Shown here: piece by piece, positions 25,066-39,500 of the stretch
Numbering within the stretch: the stretch's first letter is position 1
Layout: every line of letters starts with the position of its first letter
DNA from: Clavelina lepadiformis
Taxonomy: Eukaryota > Chordata > Ascidiacea > Aplousobranchia > Clavelinidae
DNA: 64,000 bases
NCBI RefSeq assembly: GCF_947623445.1
Contig: NW_027508268.1
Coordinates: 20,503-84,502, forward strand
Reading direction: 5' to 3'
Notes under the pieces: model-generated
What the model was told of the DNA's origin: nothing
The model's database searches: none
The model's input: the letters and a program-made list of their open reading frames with translations, nothing else
Made by a program: the position numbers and the translations under genes

Positions 25066-28000
25066 TCATTCTGTTGAAATTTGACACCATTCCAATGCAT
25101 TTTGGAACATTTTCAGCCAAGGAGAATTCTTTCGGGACTTCCAAGCAGCTGGAAACCAAGGCCACTGCCACATTTGAAAGCAGCGCTCGGGGTGCGGCAT
25201 TACTGCCAAGTGCCTGCCGTCTAATGAGCACATTCCAGCAATACCTGCAAAACTCGCCATAATAAGCATTGTCTTGTTAAATGTAAGCTAAATTACACAG
25301 ATTCTGGAGATATATCGTATAACGAAAATTGTGCAGTGTATTTGGCAGTTCTCTTTGAATTGCACCCATGCAAATTTTTATCCATATTCAATTAAAAAAT
25401 ACTTTGATAATTAATAATTAATCAATATTCAGCTCTACAACATAACGTTTACAACTAAACCAAGTCAAAAACAATTACCACAAAACAACTAATGCCTATG
25501 GGTGTAATACCGTAGCAACTGTTCTTAACAAAATCAGTTTATGGACCAAAAATTCAATTGCAAGTATTTTACAAATACGTTCAATAAGCAGGCATCAATA
25601 CAATGTTTACACTCAACAGATAACAACATCCATCAAACCAACCAACATTAAATTTTTGGCCAAAATAAACTGAAAAGTGAAAATATGACTCTTCTAATAT
25701 CTTGATTACACACCTTTTGCTGAACCATTGGGGTTGAGAGGGTACCTGGTTGTTACTTTACCGTCATGATCAACATATCGTAATGGGCAAAGATTGTTAG
25801 CTTCGACCTGTTCTAGTAATGAGTCATCAGAAAAACAAAATTTTCCTGCAATACAAAATGTTCCGTTGCAGCCCAGAAATTCTGATCTAATAGTGTAGAA
25901 TGATGAGTTTGTTTCCTTTTTTCTTTACTTAACCCTAATTTATCATTTGGAAAGTTAATATAATTTAAGGTAGGGATGTTGTGTAAATAACTTTACTCTG
26001 AGTACGTCAATGTTAATAGCTGTGGACTGTGTGTGTAAGGTACCATGAAAAAACTACGTTTTGTAAGTATGCCATAGCCAAAGCAAAAAAGTTTAAGCAC
26101 TGGATTAGACAGTAGCTACTAGCAGGACAAAAGGGCAAATACATGACAAAGTACTGCTATAAAACCATTTACTACACCATAAAAAACAACATTACCTTCA
26201 CCATGAGCAACCCAAACGCCAAGACGAGAACCTTGCATATCCTTAAACATAATTGCATTGGAAGGTGCTATTTCAACAGAAACAAATCGAGATTCAAAAC
26301 GCTTTGAATCATTTTGACCCAGGAAAAGTGGTGGCTGATAATCTCTAAAACCAATGTAAGACAATGTACTTTATATACCAAGTAAACATACAAGCATATT
26401 GCTTTCTGAATATAATCTTACCCTGAAATATTGCAATTGCCACCCTGTTTTTCTTCACCAATCCATCCGAGAAGAGCCATTAACTGACATCCATTACATA
26501 CTCCCAAAGAAAAAATGTCCTTTCTTTCTTTGAAAGCCCATAATTGTGCTCGAACTTTAGTATTAAATAAGCAACTTGCAGCCCAACCTATGCAAATTTC
26601 AAACAATTAGGGTGTACACAAAGTAAAATACATTTACTGTATCATGATCTTTACGGTCAGCTGTGTAGCCTAGCAGTATGGAGGCAACCCGAAATCTGCA
26701 ATGTTTTCAGTTTGATGTTCACTAGAGCACTGGGCTGTGCTTTGGAAAGACTTTTAGAAGACATGCCTGCATGTGGGCATGAAAATAGGTTTCATTTGGC
26801 TTTCCACCCACATAATTGAAATCTTCACCAGCAGGCTTATGTATGCACATGATAAAAAATCGTTTTCCTCAGACTGAAGAAAACCTTTGCACAAGTTAAA
26901 TTCAGCAATGATTCATCATTGCTTGTACCGGTTACTGAGCTTTGTGCAAGTTCCAATAGACAGACATACATTATTATTTATCTTTCATTATTTTATATCA
27001 TACTATTCGAACTTAGAAACGTTTTCCAAGCCCACCAACAAGCATTGTTTACACCTGGCCAAAGGGTCTTAAAATTGTAGGGCCACCTCATAACAAACAT
27101 GAGCTGCTGTATTGAAAGCAAGGCTTTAGCCATGCCACTACCAAGCTGACGATCCATGATCCATGTAGAAAGAAATAATTAATTAAAAATTAGTGACCTA
27201 TGCCATAAAACTAACCTTTAGCTGATCCAAAAACATCTCCATAACTAAATCCACCAACAAAAACCAATCCACGAAAACGATCAAGAGTTACATGTCCATC
27301 AATCAAATCTTGCATAGTAACATCCCAAGGCTAAACAAAAATAACGTAAAACATTTGGACAAACTTTGATAAAACAAAGAGATGTTATGTGTCATATGAA
27401 AGAATTTTTTTCAGAATTATTTAGTATGTAAATTATAAGTTGCATATTGAAAAATTAAATGCACTCTAGCTGGCATATTGTTTGGTAATTTTAAAAAAGC
27501 AAAAATACCTGAAATCCAGCAGTAAGGAAAGCAGCTGCCATTTCACGATCACCATTGCTTCCCTCTTCACGGAGAATGGCAACTTTTATATCTACACAAA
27601 ACAGAAATAAGCGTGTTGTTGATTTGACTAGGTTTCATTGACCAATGCTCTATAAATTCATAAATGGTGAATTTCAATACTTTGCTACTCCATGATAATC
27701 AATAAAATCCCCTCAGTAATATGACAAAGCTAATTTAACACAAATCATATATCAACTAATCAGTTTTTGCGTATTACTATATCTATAAATTCACAAGTTA
27801 GAGTTGAAGATGATGTTACTATGTTAGCATTACTGCTTTCTGTAAGTTACACTGCAGGAAAACATTCTTAAAAAATCTTTGAAATCTCTACATTCCGAGA
27901 ATGTTATTGTCAAGTTACACAACTTTGCACAAAAAATGCAAAAAATTTGTTTAATATCTTGTTTTTGAATTTATATTTTGAATTTTTTTTAAATAAAAGT

Positions 28001-31000
28001 TCAACGTATTGTAAATAAAACACATCAAAAATTGCAGACAAATATAAAAATAATACTTTAAATTTTTTTAAAAAAAGAACAGCATTTTTACTTCTGTCTT
28101 TAACCGTGGGACAAATATCTAGAAACGTCGCATGAAACTGAGGGTCCTTGTCACATTCTAACAACCATTTGCGTTCAGAATCAACACATTCTTTATTGCA
28201 TTGAAGTTTCTCAAGCATGAAGGTGGTACTCTCCCAAATATCCCTTAGAATTGATGTTGGCTTGTTATCAAAAAGTTTTTCTGCATTGAATGAGACGGAA
28301 ATCTATACAAAACACAATCTCAATTTAGATTGACCCTAAACGTGGTACTCATAAAGAAAACATTAAAACAACCAGTCAATATTCAGATATAGATACGTAC
28401 TAGCATCAGCAATAGAATACAGTAGAACCTGTTTAATATAACTAGGATAATATCACCAACTGCTTTATATAAACATTTTCATGTAGCCCGAATTTGGACA
28501 AATAAAATTATCCGTTTCCTATGACCAGTCTTTAATTATTTATTTGACCTTTATTGTCTTTATTGACCACTTTTTCCATCCCTTTCACAATTTTCTCTAA
28601 CTTTTTTTGTGTCACCTGTGCAATGTAGCAATGACAAAGGCAATTATGCCAGGTGTATTACCAATTCATCTCTAGGACATTGACTTTTCATGTTGCTGTT
28701 TAATGGTAATAAAAACAATGATGAATTTGATGTTTTTTTTTGTAAATTTGTGCCTAATTGTATCGATTCTGGTGTGTATTACAGTACTGTAGCTATTTCA
28801 TTTATAGTGCCCATTCAGATAATATAATCAAAATGGTCTGGTCCCAAGGTGGTCATAACAAGCATAGTTTACTGCACTACCACCAACACATAACACAACA
28901 CTCCAGTACAAACAGACAAACAATGTCCAAAGCAATTTCATCATAATCATCATAACACATAATCTTGTATTTTTATTTTTAGTAGGGTACATTATTCATA
29001 GCTGACTTAAATACACTGTTTGTCTTATTCCAATAATTATAATTTTTTTCACTTTATGATATTTTCCTGAGATGAAATTGCAGCGATAAGCTTTCCATTA
29101 ATTTATAATCTATTTTGGAACTGAACTCAGATATTTCCCAAACTGACACAGCGATAATTAATTAATACAAACGTTTTTGATAAAAATTTAACATCAAATA
29201 TTTTCGGAGTGTGTGAAAGCGTCACAGAGAAAATTCTCCAATAATATGATATTCCCTTATGTTCTCATACTTACAACAAATATTTTTGGCATACAATGCC
29301 ACCTGTCTATTATTATTTATTTGTTTGGTTCAAGATGTTTATGTTCTTGTGCAGTAAGTAGACTTAACTAGTATGTGCCTGGATTGTGTGTGTGTTGTCA
29401 ATCTGTTTCTCTAGATGGAGTTGCTAACATGCTGTAAATACGAAAAAATTTTGTCGTCAATGCTGCATGCTAGTTATAAAACTGGTAAATCGTGAAGGCT
29501 TCAGAGTGCTAATGCAACAGGTAAACTAACTGGAGTCGGATATCATCTTAAAGTGCAGTCAAACCTCACTTAAACTTTGAAAAACAAGAAGAAACAAGAA
29601 ATTGCTACAAACAAATTTCTTTCCACACATTTTACCAATTTAAGCTAAAAGCCTCGCTAACCGACACAACAATTTAGGAACAGGTATGCCAAATCATTAA
29701 AAACACATTCACATGTCCGGTTTATGAAAATGTAACATATTTATATGTCAATTTTTCATATCTGTCACACGTCAATGTTTGTTTTAGGCACAGTCAATGG
29801 CCAATTTTCCAACTCCCTACTGGGTGCAGTTGGATTCTTGGATTGGATAGTTTTTTGGCATTTTAACCTACCATAGTTTAGTCCTAAATGCATTTTTTAT
29901 TTTAGGTAACTGTTTTATGTTACGTAAACTACTTTTCGTAACTTGATTTTGCTGTGATATTCTTTCAATTTCTATTATCTGAATACCTCGCTAAATCAAC
30001 ATTTTTCGACGAACCAAACGGTTCTAAATTAACAAAATTTGACTCTAATTAAACAATTGTCACGCTGCAGAATTAATATAGGTTTCCATTAGGTTCAGTA
30101 AAAAATATACATACAATTAAACATTACCTTTGGATTGCTCACAGTCTTTCCAACACATATTGCTTGTACGCCACATGATTTGAATTCATTAATTACTCCT
30201 TCCAAATCAGTTACTTCTAATAATACGCCAAGCCTTTCAGAAAAGAGGTATTCAGCTGCAGAAAAATTTGATTTGACATCCAGCTGAGAGAAAAAAAATG
30301 AAATTACAAAAGTACACTGATCAAACAATTACATTCATTTATTACATTCTTCTCCATTATTTTGATGGGAAAGAACCAATGAACAGTGGTATGCCCTAAC
30401 GCACATTGCAAAGAAAAGTCAAATATATCTTTCAAAAAAATAATGTCAATAACTTGCTGATAAAAACTAGCACAGCTACTATAGTAAACCTAAAGGAGGC
30501 ATAAAAGTTCATCAAAGGATGACAGCTTTCTTGTATTCACCACAGTTAACAGTGAATAAATACAGCTAAATTATTGCTTTTACACTCTGTTATGTATCTG
30601 ATCATCATACTGCAGTAGTTCATTTTTTCTATTATTCTCGATCAGTGCTATAACAAATCTGGTCACATAAATGACAAACTTATGCATGGTCCTTATTGCA
30701 ATTACTTACATCTATTCCACAGTTTCCTGCAAACGCCATTTCCAGCGCACATGTTATAAAGCCTCCATCACTGACATCATGACCAGACAAAATCCTTTTA
30801 TCTTTAATTAATTTTTGAAGAATGTTCCACGCTTTTACAAACAAACCCGTATCATCAAGATCAGGTACACAATCACCCAACTGTTTGAAGCACTGAGCAA
30901 GTGCACTTCCACCTTAAAATACAAATAAGGCCAACATTCTATAAAATAGTTCAGGTTTGAAAAAATATATTCTGCATGTTATTGGTAAAAACTTACCTAG

Positions 31001-34000
31001 TACTGGTTTGCTGTTACTCATTGGGACATAAACCAATGAGCTACCCCCCTCCGGACATTTAAGATCAGGAGTTAGAGTGCACCTTATATCAGTACAAGGA
31101 GCATAAAGAGATATTACAAGGGCTCCAGGACATTTGACAATATCCTAAAGTAGAATGAGTCATGATTATTGAATTTAATCATTTACTTTTCGCCTTAATT
31201 ATGGGGGGAAATTTTGTGCTGAAGCTGGTGGTTTTGAATACATTTGCAGCGATGATAATCACAGTACCACAATTAAGACAGGAAAATGAGTATGTATTTC
31301 AATGTAAATAACATTTCAACAAAAACATTGAAGAACCAACAAGTTTTACTCTATTCAAAAAGATAAAACGAAATCTGAACCAACCTTTTCAACAGTCGCA
31401 GCCATGCTAAGTGAATCCTTTCCGCCATCAACGGCTATTCCAATTTCCTTCATAATATTACACATAGCTTCACATGCAGAGTGAATTTTTGCACCTTCAC
31501 CTAAAATCAATACAATTTAAAGATAAAAACCATAAATTTTCAGAAAATATAACAAAGACATAACAACTGTAAATTTGTTCAGTTACCAGGTAACTTAGCT
31601 GGCCACATCCAATTTGCGCTGCATTTAATATCACGAATGTCGGAAATAGCGGCAAATACCAGATTAGTTAAAGCCTCTCCGACAGTCATACGTGCACCAG
31701 CACATTCATCAACTAAAACCTTAATTGGTTGCTCTCCGATAGCAGTAGCAATTCCATCAAACGTAAAATGAGAAAGTGCTGTTACTGCAACATCTGCCAG
31801 TGGAGTATGCAGAGAACCAACGCACTGTTGCTGTGCTACCAACCCACTAACAGACCGATCCACCTAAACATGATACAAACAAACTACATTACAAAGGGCT
31901 TCCAACCTCGATTTATTTTGTGGTGCATGAATTTTTCTCAGAAATAGATTAAAAAGAATTTGTATTATTTCTCCAATCAATTGATTTCACATTTCTCTCA
32001 GTTACAGTAGCCAATTTCAGGCAAGGAAAGTTTTAAATTGTTTATTGAGCCAATAGTAAAATAACCTTGAGCATTCATTTTGACATGACCATTTATGTCA
32101 ACAATAAATTTTATTCTGTTGCCAAAGCTACATGTATTGTATATAAGATGTGACGGGCAGCAAATGGGGTTAAAAGTCTAAAATATCTACTATAATTTAG
32201 TATAAAATTTAATCAAATGGAAATTTAGCGCCAGTAGCAACTGTTCAGTATTATAGCAAACACACCCCAAAAATATTAAATAAAATGAGTTTCTGAATCA
32301 TTTGTGTAGTGGTTTGTAGAGTTCAAACATTCATTTAGAAGGTCAGTGACCAGAAGCAGATTACAAAACACTGAAATATCAATAAACAAAATACAACCAT
32401 CATAGATCATACTTTGTTTGTTAAAAACCGTTTGCTGGCAACAGATGGCAACCTCAAAACACGATCCAACGCTTCATGTAGATCAAGCTGGGAAAAAAGA
32501 TATCTTCTGTGATTTATGACTCATAACACATAGAAAATACATAGAAATAATTTGAACATGACAAACTAAGCAAAAAGTAAAACAGTGAATGATTGCGAAC
32601 TTTACAAAAATCTATTCCGTAGAAGGGCATCCAAAATTAATAGCACTACAGGATGAAAGATGGATTAGCGACACAAAAAAGTCCTTACACTACCAAGTAC
32701 CAACCATGATTAGAGTTTATATTAATCAGTTGTAGAACATGCTTTGTACCTCCATTCTGTTAAGTGGAATTAATGTCTTTTTAATTGAAATTAGATGATA
32801 AATTTTTTGTGGCATCTTTCCCAGTACCAAATGCAGGTCAAGGTCTACTGGATGCCTTTTGTTTTCATCATNNNNNNNNNNNNNNNNNNNNNNNNNNNNN
32901 NNNNNNNNNNNNNNNNNNNNNNNNNNNNNNNNNNNNNNNNNNNNNNNNNNNNNNNNNNNNNNNNNNNNNNNNNNNNNNNNNNNNNNNNNNNNNNNNNNNN
33001 NNNNNNNNNNNNNNNNNNNNNNNNNNNNNNNNNNNNNNNNNNNNNNNNNNNNNNNNNNNNNNNNNNNNNNNCTATTCCTATGTATATTACACACTCTTTC
33101 ATCAAATATTCGTCTACAATTGGTGGTATACGTTAAAGCTTATGTAGTCTTAGCAACCCATGAGTTTCTTATATCAAAATTCTTAAAAAACTTTTACCAT
33201 CCTGTTCCAGAAAAATCTTAAACTATTTAAGTTTGAATCATGCAATACACCTTGATATTTGGATGATTCTTATCTTACAAGAATAGCTGTTAATCTACTT
33301 ATCAATTAATGCTTATACCTCATGATAACAAGTAGACCGTTTGTAAAAAGTGTTTTGGCCAATTTATCATACAATGTTATACAAAGTACTTTGGCCTGGT
33401 AAATAAGCTTGCTGTGTGGTTGGAAATGTTGGTTAATCCACAAGAATTTGTTTACATGCTCTCATAACTGATATTGTGTGCATTTTGTTTTACTTTGGAA
33501 ATCCAGAAGGTGTGTGATAGACTTTTGTTTTGGATTTCAGTTGTGTACAAATGCACATGCAATCAATTTTCTTTTTATTTTCTATGCTACTTTTCTTGCA
33601 TGTCTGTTCGCCAGTGTCAGTGTTGGATTTGATTACCTCAAGCACAGATGACCTTTCTTGACAGAATTTCATGTGCATAATTTATTGAATCCCTCATACT
33701 AAATCTGTTTGCAATGATTCTGATCAAGCATAACTTTGCTACTTAAAATAGTTTTACATTTCAACTAAACCATTTTACGTAACTACAAAAGCATATTGAG
33801 TTTTACCAATTTTTTATATTCATGATCAGGTGTAAATAGAATTATAGGGCCTTTGCAAATACTGCACTGATGCAACAGAGCCTTCGCTAGTACCAAAATA
33901 CTGCAATTGAGTGGCCCTGGTTTATACCGTTCATTAACAAGAAATACATAGTTTCATACCATTACAATACAAACTTACTTTGTTTCACCTTCAGTTAATT

Positions 34001-34136
34001 TTCCATCAACTATGTCAACATTGTAACAAGTTTCACAATCCATCTGAACTACTGGTTGCTGCACAACTGATTCCAATTTTTCTTGGATTTCATTGCAATT
34101 ATGAGGATTTAGTTGATAAAAATGCAAGATAGCCAT
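25066..34136 (-). CDS. PFAS: Phosphoribosylformylglycinamidine synthase (PFAS), middle missing
   Basis: PFAS makes FGAM from FGAR, glutamine and ATP in cytosolic de novo purine synthesis. Exon 1 is 34136-33979 ([23 protein letters not shown]). The next coding found is an exon cut by the gap, 32871-32750 ([17 protein letters not shown]). Then follow 32487-32413, 31863-31587, 31500-31385, 31144-30997, 30912-30710, 30283-30128, 28302-28092, 27591-27509, 27330-27216, 26587-26422, 26344-26196, 25845-25714 and 25244-25066, all in phase. Key parts are [50 protein letters not shown], the glutaminase nucleophile in [11 protein letters not shown] and the PHPER motif near the end. About 670 C-terminal codons are continuous. 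Compared with the usual length of about 1,340 aa, roughly 575 residues are absent between exon 1 and the gap exon. Confidence 0.95.
26866..26990. repeat. Dispersed SINE-like repeat, copy 2, in PFAS intron
   Basis: Direct, diverged copy of 17769-17895 within a PFAS intron. Just downstream, 27035-27070 (CATTGTTTACACCTGGCCAA) resembles the segment near 42455-42480, so a longer repeat family may be involved. Confidence 0.45.
28303..30127. other. Large PFAS intron with decayed MITE ends
   Basis: At 28422 there is CAGTAGAACCTGTTTAATAT and at 29557 CAGTCAAACCTCACTTAA, both like pogo/Tigger-type ends, and 29986-30040 (CCTCGCTAAATCAACATTTT) resembles the interior of the 1255 MITE. I could not pair these into intact elements. 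Confidence 0.35.
32872..33071. other. Assembly gap, 200 N
   Basis: Exactly 200 unknown bases inside PFAS. The adjacent exon runs into it at 32871. The round size suggests a nominal gap length; the missing PFAS exons imply a longer true gap or a local assembly error. Confidence 0.99.
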
Positions 34137-36080
34137 TTTTAAGTAAAGCAAAAAGGTATAGACTAGAATACTAGGTGAATTTCACTAGAAATAAATACAA
34201 CAAATAAAATTTGCTGCAATATTTGAAAGCAAAAGATGTATAAAAATGATACCATTAAGATATAAGGGTCTTCATACTTCATCTAAATACGTATTACTGT
34301 ATGGCGAAGGTAAGTTGTTGTTGCGTTGTTGACTCCTTGTCTCAGAAGGTTGCTGGTTTAGTTGTCTGTTACCTTCGCTCATATATTAAAATAAATGAAC
34401 ACGCACCTCTTAGTTCAGCTTTTACTCGAACGGATGTCCTGCGCGCAGACAGTGCAAAAACGAATGGGTGGTAAAACAAACGCGCAGTGCTGAAATCAAC
34501 ACGTGCGGTAACATTCCGAGGGCGCCAACCAGCGACAAACCAAACAAACACCCAACGGCCGCTACAACTGTAACATATCTTTATCCTTTCACAAAGCTGG
34601 CAACTAATATTCATTATGTATAAATTATTGCGTGCAAGTCATATCAAATAATAGACTGGAAAAAACCTTATTCAAACTAAATTTTGTCTTAAATAAGGCG
34701 ACCATAAGGCGCACCCGATTATAAGACGCACTGTCAATAAATTGCTTTGATTAGTTTTTTGTTCATACACAAGGCCCACCCGATTATAAGGAGTATGGGT
34801 TACCGTATAAAGCTCATTTAAAATACGTTGCGCGCATTATGATCCATACATTAGGCGCACCGGCTTATAAGGCGCACGATCAATTTATGAGGAAAAAAAG
34901 GATTTAAATTGCGCCTTATGGTCCGTAAAATACGGTAAGAAAAATGCGGATAATGGTAATTGAAGATAAACAACGCAAAAACAAATGACCAAAAAATTAA
35001 AAAAACACAAGAAATGTTTCCACAACATTTATAAAACACCCTATAAAAAGTGTAATAACAACCAATAAAGTAAAAATAGTAGTTTTAATTTTTATCTAAA
35101 ATGACAAAACAAAAGACGTTCATGGCAAAATCATAAATAGACTTCATTTGCAATATTTGCATGCAATAATGAACACCTAATAAATTTCGTAAATTTAGCA
35201 ACGGTCACATTGAGTTTAACTTGGATTATTTTATTGTGTACCAAGACTGCATCATAAATTAAAACCAAATTAGGGTATAATATACAGCTTGCAGAAGAGT
35301 TAACAAAATGTAAAAAGGTGCATCGCCAGCAGTGTTCACACAAAATCAAGAAATGCAAAAGAATAGAAAACATATATAATAAACAAGTATTTTTGTCGAA
35401 GCTACAGTCATCATCATTATCTAAAAGAAAAACTTTGGCAAGGGTTATATAACTGTGGTAGTATGACAACAGGAAGTGGAAAAAATCTACATAAATCAGT
35501 TTCACTGGTTATTAAGAGGAAAATTTTACACAAACTTTGAAAATCTTCCACTTCTTTCAGGTTTATCCCCACTAAGCTTTTTACTTGTTGTGAATTGTCC
35601 TACTTTCTCTCTCTCTCTCATATCACCATATAAATGGTTAATGGTTGTAGAATCAAACAGAATGTCTGAGTAATTAGTATTTCTTCTATTGTTTTTTGCC
35701 TCTTATGTTTGTTCTGAGTAGGAACTCAAAACACATTTTCCTTCTAAACTTGACATAGAATATCCTGCTATTACAGACAAACATCATGCTAGCAAGCAGC
35801 ATTTCACTACTAAAAACATGTGCTCACTTCCCAGTGAGGATGTTTTAAAAAAACAAGAAAACGTCTTAAAACTCTCCGTCCTTTTCGTGAGCTTTATGTT
35901 TATTTCCAATCTTTTCTCAGCAACAAGAGCTTTATGGTAACATTTGTGTTATAGGTACTTAGCATTTATAATGGCAATTTTTTATCACCATATTCATTGA
36001 AGGAATTAATATTTTACATTTAACAACGAATGCTTAAGCAATAAGTTTATTCCTGAGCCTTGCCACAATTAGGAATGGGA
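34137..36080. other. PFAS 5' flank and intergenic spacer
   Basis: Between the PFAS start codon and the element at 36081. It holds the GGCGCACC-type repeat at 34689-34937. A minus-strand frame at 35131-35505 (124 codons) is leucine-, phenylalanine- and cysteine-rich low-complexity translation without a known relative. No promoter motif is distinct enough to call. Confidence 0.35.
34689..34937. mobile_element. MITE-like repeat with ATAAGGCGCACC motifs
   Basis: The left part has ACCATAAGGCGCACCCGATT and the right part the inverse, GCGCCTTATGGTCCGTAAAA, followed by TACGGTA. Further internal GATTATAAG and TTATAAGGCGCAC copies are present. This resembles a MITE type common in animal genomes. Target duplications were not resolved. 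Confidence 0.6.
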
Positions 36081-36379
36081 TCACGTCAATTAACCGTGAA
36101 CAAATTAACCGGCGACAATTGGTCTTGATCAACTGACCAGCAACAAATTGGCCGGCGACACAAATCAACTGCTATGCATTTTAACCGTACAATTGTATGA
36201 TATAAGTAGTCGAAGTATTGTATGAAATAAGTTGTTAAAAAAAGGAAATAATTACAAACAAATATTTGCTTTACACATAATATACTACCATCAACTTAAA
36301 CACAATAATTCAGCACTTGCACGGTCAATTGTCCCCGGTTAGTTTGTTCGCGGTCAATTTCACAAGGTTAATTGTCATA
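36081..36379. mobile_element. Small element with repeated inverted ends
   Basis: The left end contains CAATTAACCGTGAACAAATT then AACCGGCGACAATTGG. The right end, inverted, contains AATTGACCGCGAACAAACTA then ACCGGGGACAATTGACC. Both ends are built of short units of the form AATTRACCGG-GACAATT, a layout like the element at 4686-5266. It lies just past the 3' end of SUDS3. Confidence 0.6.
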
Positions 36380-36590
36380 AAACCATTAGGAATATATGAT
36401 ACAAGCTTCCCAGGTTGGTAGCCATGTTTGCTATTGTGAAAATAATACATGTATGGAGCTGTGCTGTAAAATGTTTGTAACGGAATAAAAAAGACTAACA
36501 CGCAGTCACAGCAGCAATCACATAATATTGATATAAGAAATATAATATAATTTTTGTAAGACAAATAAAAAACAAGCAAAATGGAAAATA

Positions 36591-39500
36591 TCACTGCACT
36601 ATTCGTTTTTTTATGCTGCATTTTCCTCTGTGTAACTGTGAGATAAAGATTCTAATTCGAGAACCATCGGACAGCTTGCGGATCCATATTTCTCTTTCAG
36701 TTATTGCTGCAATTACACCGCTTATTCGTGTACCTTCCTTATAGTTTTCAATATAAACAGGTTGCCCATTGTGAAACCAGCGTTTATCATACAACAGTTT
36801 TCCATGGTCAATTTTACATTCAACTTGATGAATTGGACCAGGAATATGATCAGTGAATGGTTCTTGAGTGGAAACCACACTCTTACCTTTGTTCAATACC
36901 TTTAAAATAAAAAACAACAAAAAACTTCTAAGGATTTATTGCATGGCATGTTACATACTGTAAAGCTTATTTATAAATTAACAATTGCATCTCTAACAGG
37001 TATATTCATTGGTGTCAATTCGCAAGTGGAGCACAATTGAACCAATTGAAAATACTGGGTGACCAAATATGGGTTCACTTCACCTCTTATGATCATCTGT
37101 TAATGTATGCAATGTCTTTTAATTTAAAATGTTGTTTTTCTCTGTATCAATGTCAATGCCTTGTATAAATAAGAAATTGCAGTTGATAATGCTTTTAGAA
37201 ATCATTCGCACAGTCATTGACGGTGCTTGGTGTTATTTTTCAGGGTATCAAAACAAAAATTTGCTTTTAAATTTGTTGGGAAACTGAATTTTTGTCCCAC
37301 TGCAAATGTCCGTAGGTACTACTGTACTATTTTATTCATTCATAAGCTGCACTTTTAGAAGTGTGGAGACATCAGGCACAAGCAGGTTCAGTGAAGAAGC
37401 TGTATGGCTTCCCATTATCAAACAAAAGAACACGTTTCCCATAAAACCTATAGTTATCAGTTAATAAAACCACAATTCATAAATATTAGGAGTCTCTGTA
37501 GTGTTTTTAATTTCTCTAATACTGCAACACTAACATGAGGTGTTGTAAACCTAGTTTTTAAAAACTGATTTTGATTGATTTCCATAAATGACAGATATAA
37601 TTAAAATTCAAGCCGCTTTTCTCAACTTTCAAAAATTCGGATCCTCAAAGCGGGTAATCGCGAACAGTGTTTATCATGTATTTCTGATCTTATATGCATA
37701 AACGTTTTCATTTACATTTTCAACGCTAGTAGGTCTACAATAGTACAGCAAGTACCTGGAAGTATGACCGTCCCACCTGCAGTTACCCCTTAGCAAGCAA
37801 ATTCAAGCAAAGATGTAAAACTAAAACCGCACTTATGAGGAGCATTGGAAATTTCTAGTAAGATGCGGGTTACAACAGCAAATAAAAAAGCTTTGCCTAG
37901 TGATTTCAAATAGGTTAAGCGTATTTTAATTCTTGTGCGTAAGACTGAGCTTGGATATGTTGTTATCGCCGGTGCTAGATGCATTCTTTCCAACAGTATT
38001 GCAATTCCAAATGCTTTCTGTTTATACGCTTACTATGAACGAATATTTATGTCAGTTTTAAAGGTGTAAACTGTCGTTTAGAACTTTCAATCATTGAAGG
38101 ATGGGTTCAGTAACTTTTTTTATCACTCAATCGAGCATGTTTTCATATATTCGATGTATAATCACTTTTCAAAATTCCTATAATTCAGCAACGTTAGTGC
38201 CGATATACAGTAGGTATTGCTTATGAAATAATTAAAATTCCATATTGTATAGAAGCAAAATAAAAATTAGGTACAGGAAACAATAAACAATCTCATTACC
38301 TTTAGGTCATCTAAAACTTCTTCTTCCGACAATAAAAAGTTTATTTGTGTTGGGCTTGCTTTTCTGCGCTTTTCATTAGTAGCAGGGACTGGCTCATTTG
38401 CTCTACGTCGTAACTTTCTTGTGACAGCTTTAATTTCCGTAGATGATGTAAATGCACCAGTCAGTTCCAAAGTGTGATGTTCAGTCTCAATATGTTTCTT
38501 TTTATCCTGGCAATTACACACTCATATAACGTTGCATAGCAACTTTTTAAATTAAACATGCCATAATAACAGTACAAAGGTAATTATAGATATAAATCTT
38601 TGAATTTAGTGGTTTCCTTTCAAACACGTGTTTAGCAAAAATTGTTCACTACCAAATAAAAGGTATTGCGTTAAATGGACACATGTGTGAAAGAATATTT
38701 TAACACTGAACATAACCCAGAAAAGATTTGCACTTCAATCTAAATTAAATGGCCTGAAAGGTAAAAACTCTCCAAACTACACCAATGAAATAAATAAACT
38801 TGGTTTAAAGTTCATACTTGAAGCTCAGAAATGATGCTCTCTTTAAGTTCAATTTTCTTTGCTTCAAACTCTTGTGAAGCAGCTGCTTGTTCCTTTTGAT
38901 AGATTTTTTCAACCTATAAATACAACACAATCAAATGCACGAAACCTTCATTTAGCTCTATTGCAAATTTTTGTGTTTGTATTATCGTTATGATTACTTT
39001 TTCTCCTTGTAAATGTAAAAAAGTCGCACACAAGGTTCAATGGCCGCCGTAACCATTATTCGTTTTATATCCAGTAATATTATAATTCTGGCACGTTTTA
39101 AACCTTTTTTTGCTTTGCTGCTTTGTCTCGCTGATTGTTTGCTGGCAGAGTTATTACTTTTTCATGCTATAATGGTTAGCACAGTGGTTCCCAACTTTTC
39201 CTACTTGTGAAAGCCCTGCAATACCTTTGCACACACCCAGGTTGGTAACCACTAGCTTACAATTTTATTTTTTGTTACCTAAGAGGCAGTGTTTTGGGGA
39301 TTGAAACCATATCTTATATTCTTTCAACAGACTCTTAAAATTTATCCTTCTGCAACTACAGCAGAAAATTGGCAGTTGGTCTTTAGAAGTCATGATCAAG
39401 ACCAAAGACAAACCTTAAACACCTACCCACAGACAATAACGAAAAACAAACAATATGAATATAGGGTGTAACTATAAAGACACTGCACAACAAATACAAT

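Noticed and set aside
32726..33221. Several frames crossing the N run
   Set aside because: Artefacts of reading through unknown bases; only the minus-strand part at 32750-32871 is real, as a PFAS exon.
35131..35505. 124-codon minus-strand frame as a gene
   Set aside because: Low-complexity hydrophobic translation with no family signature or splice context.
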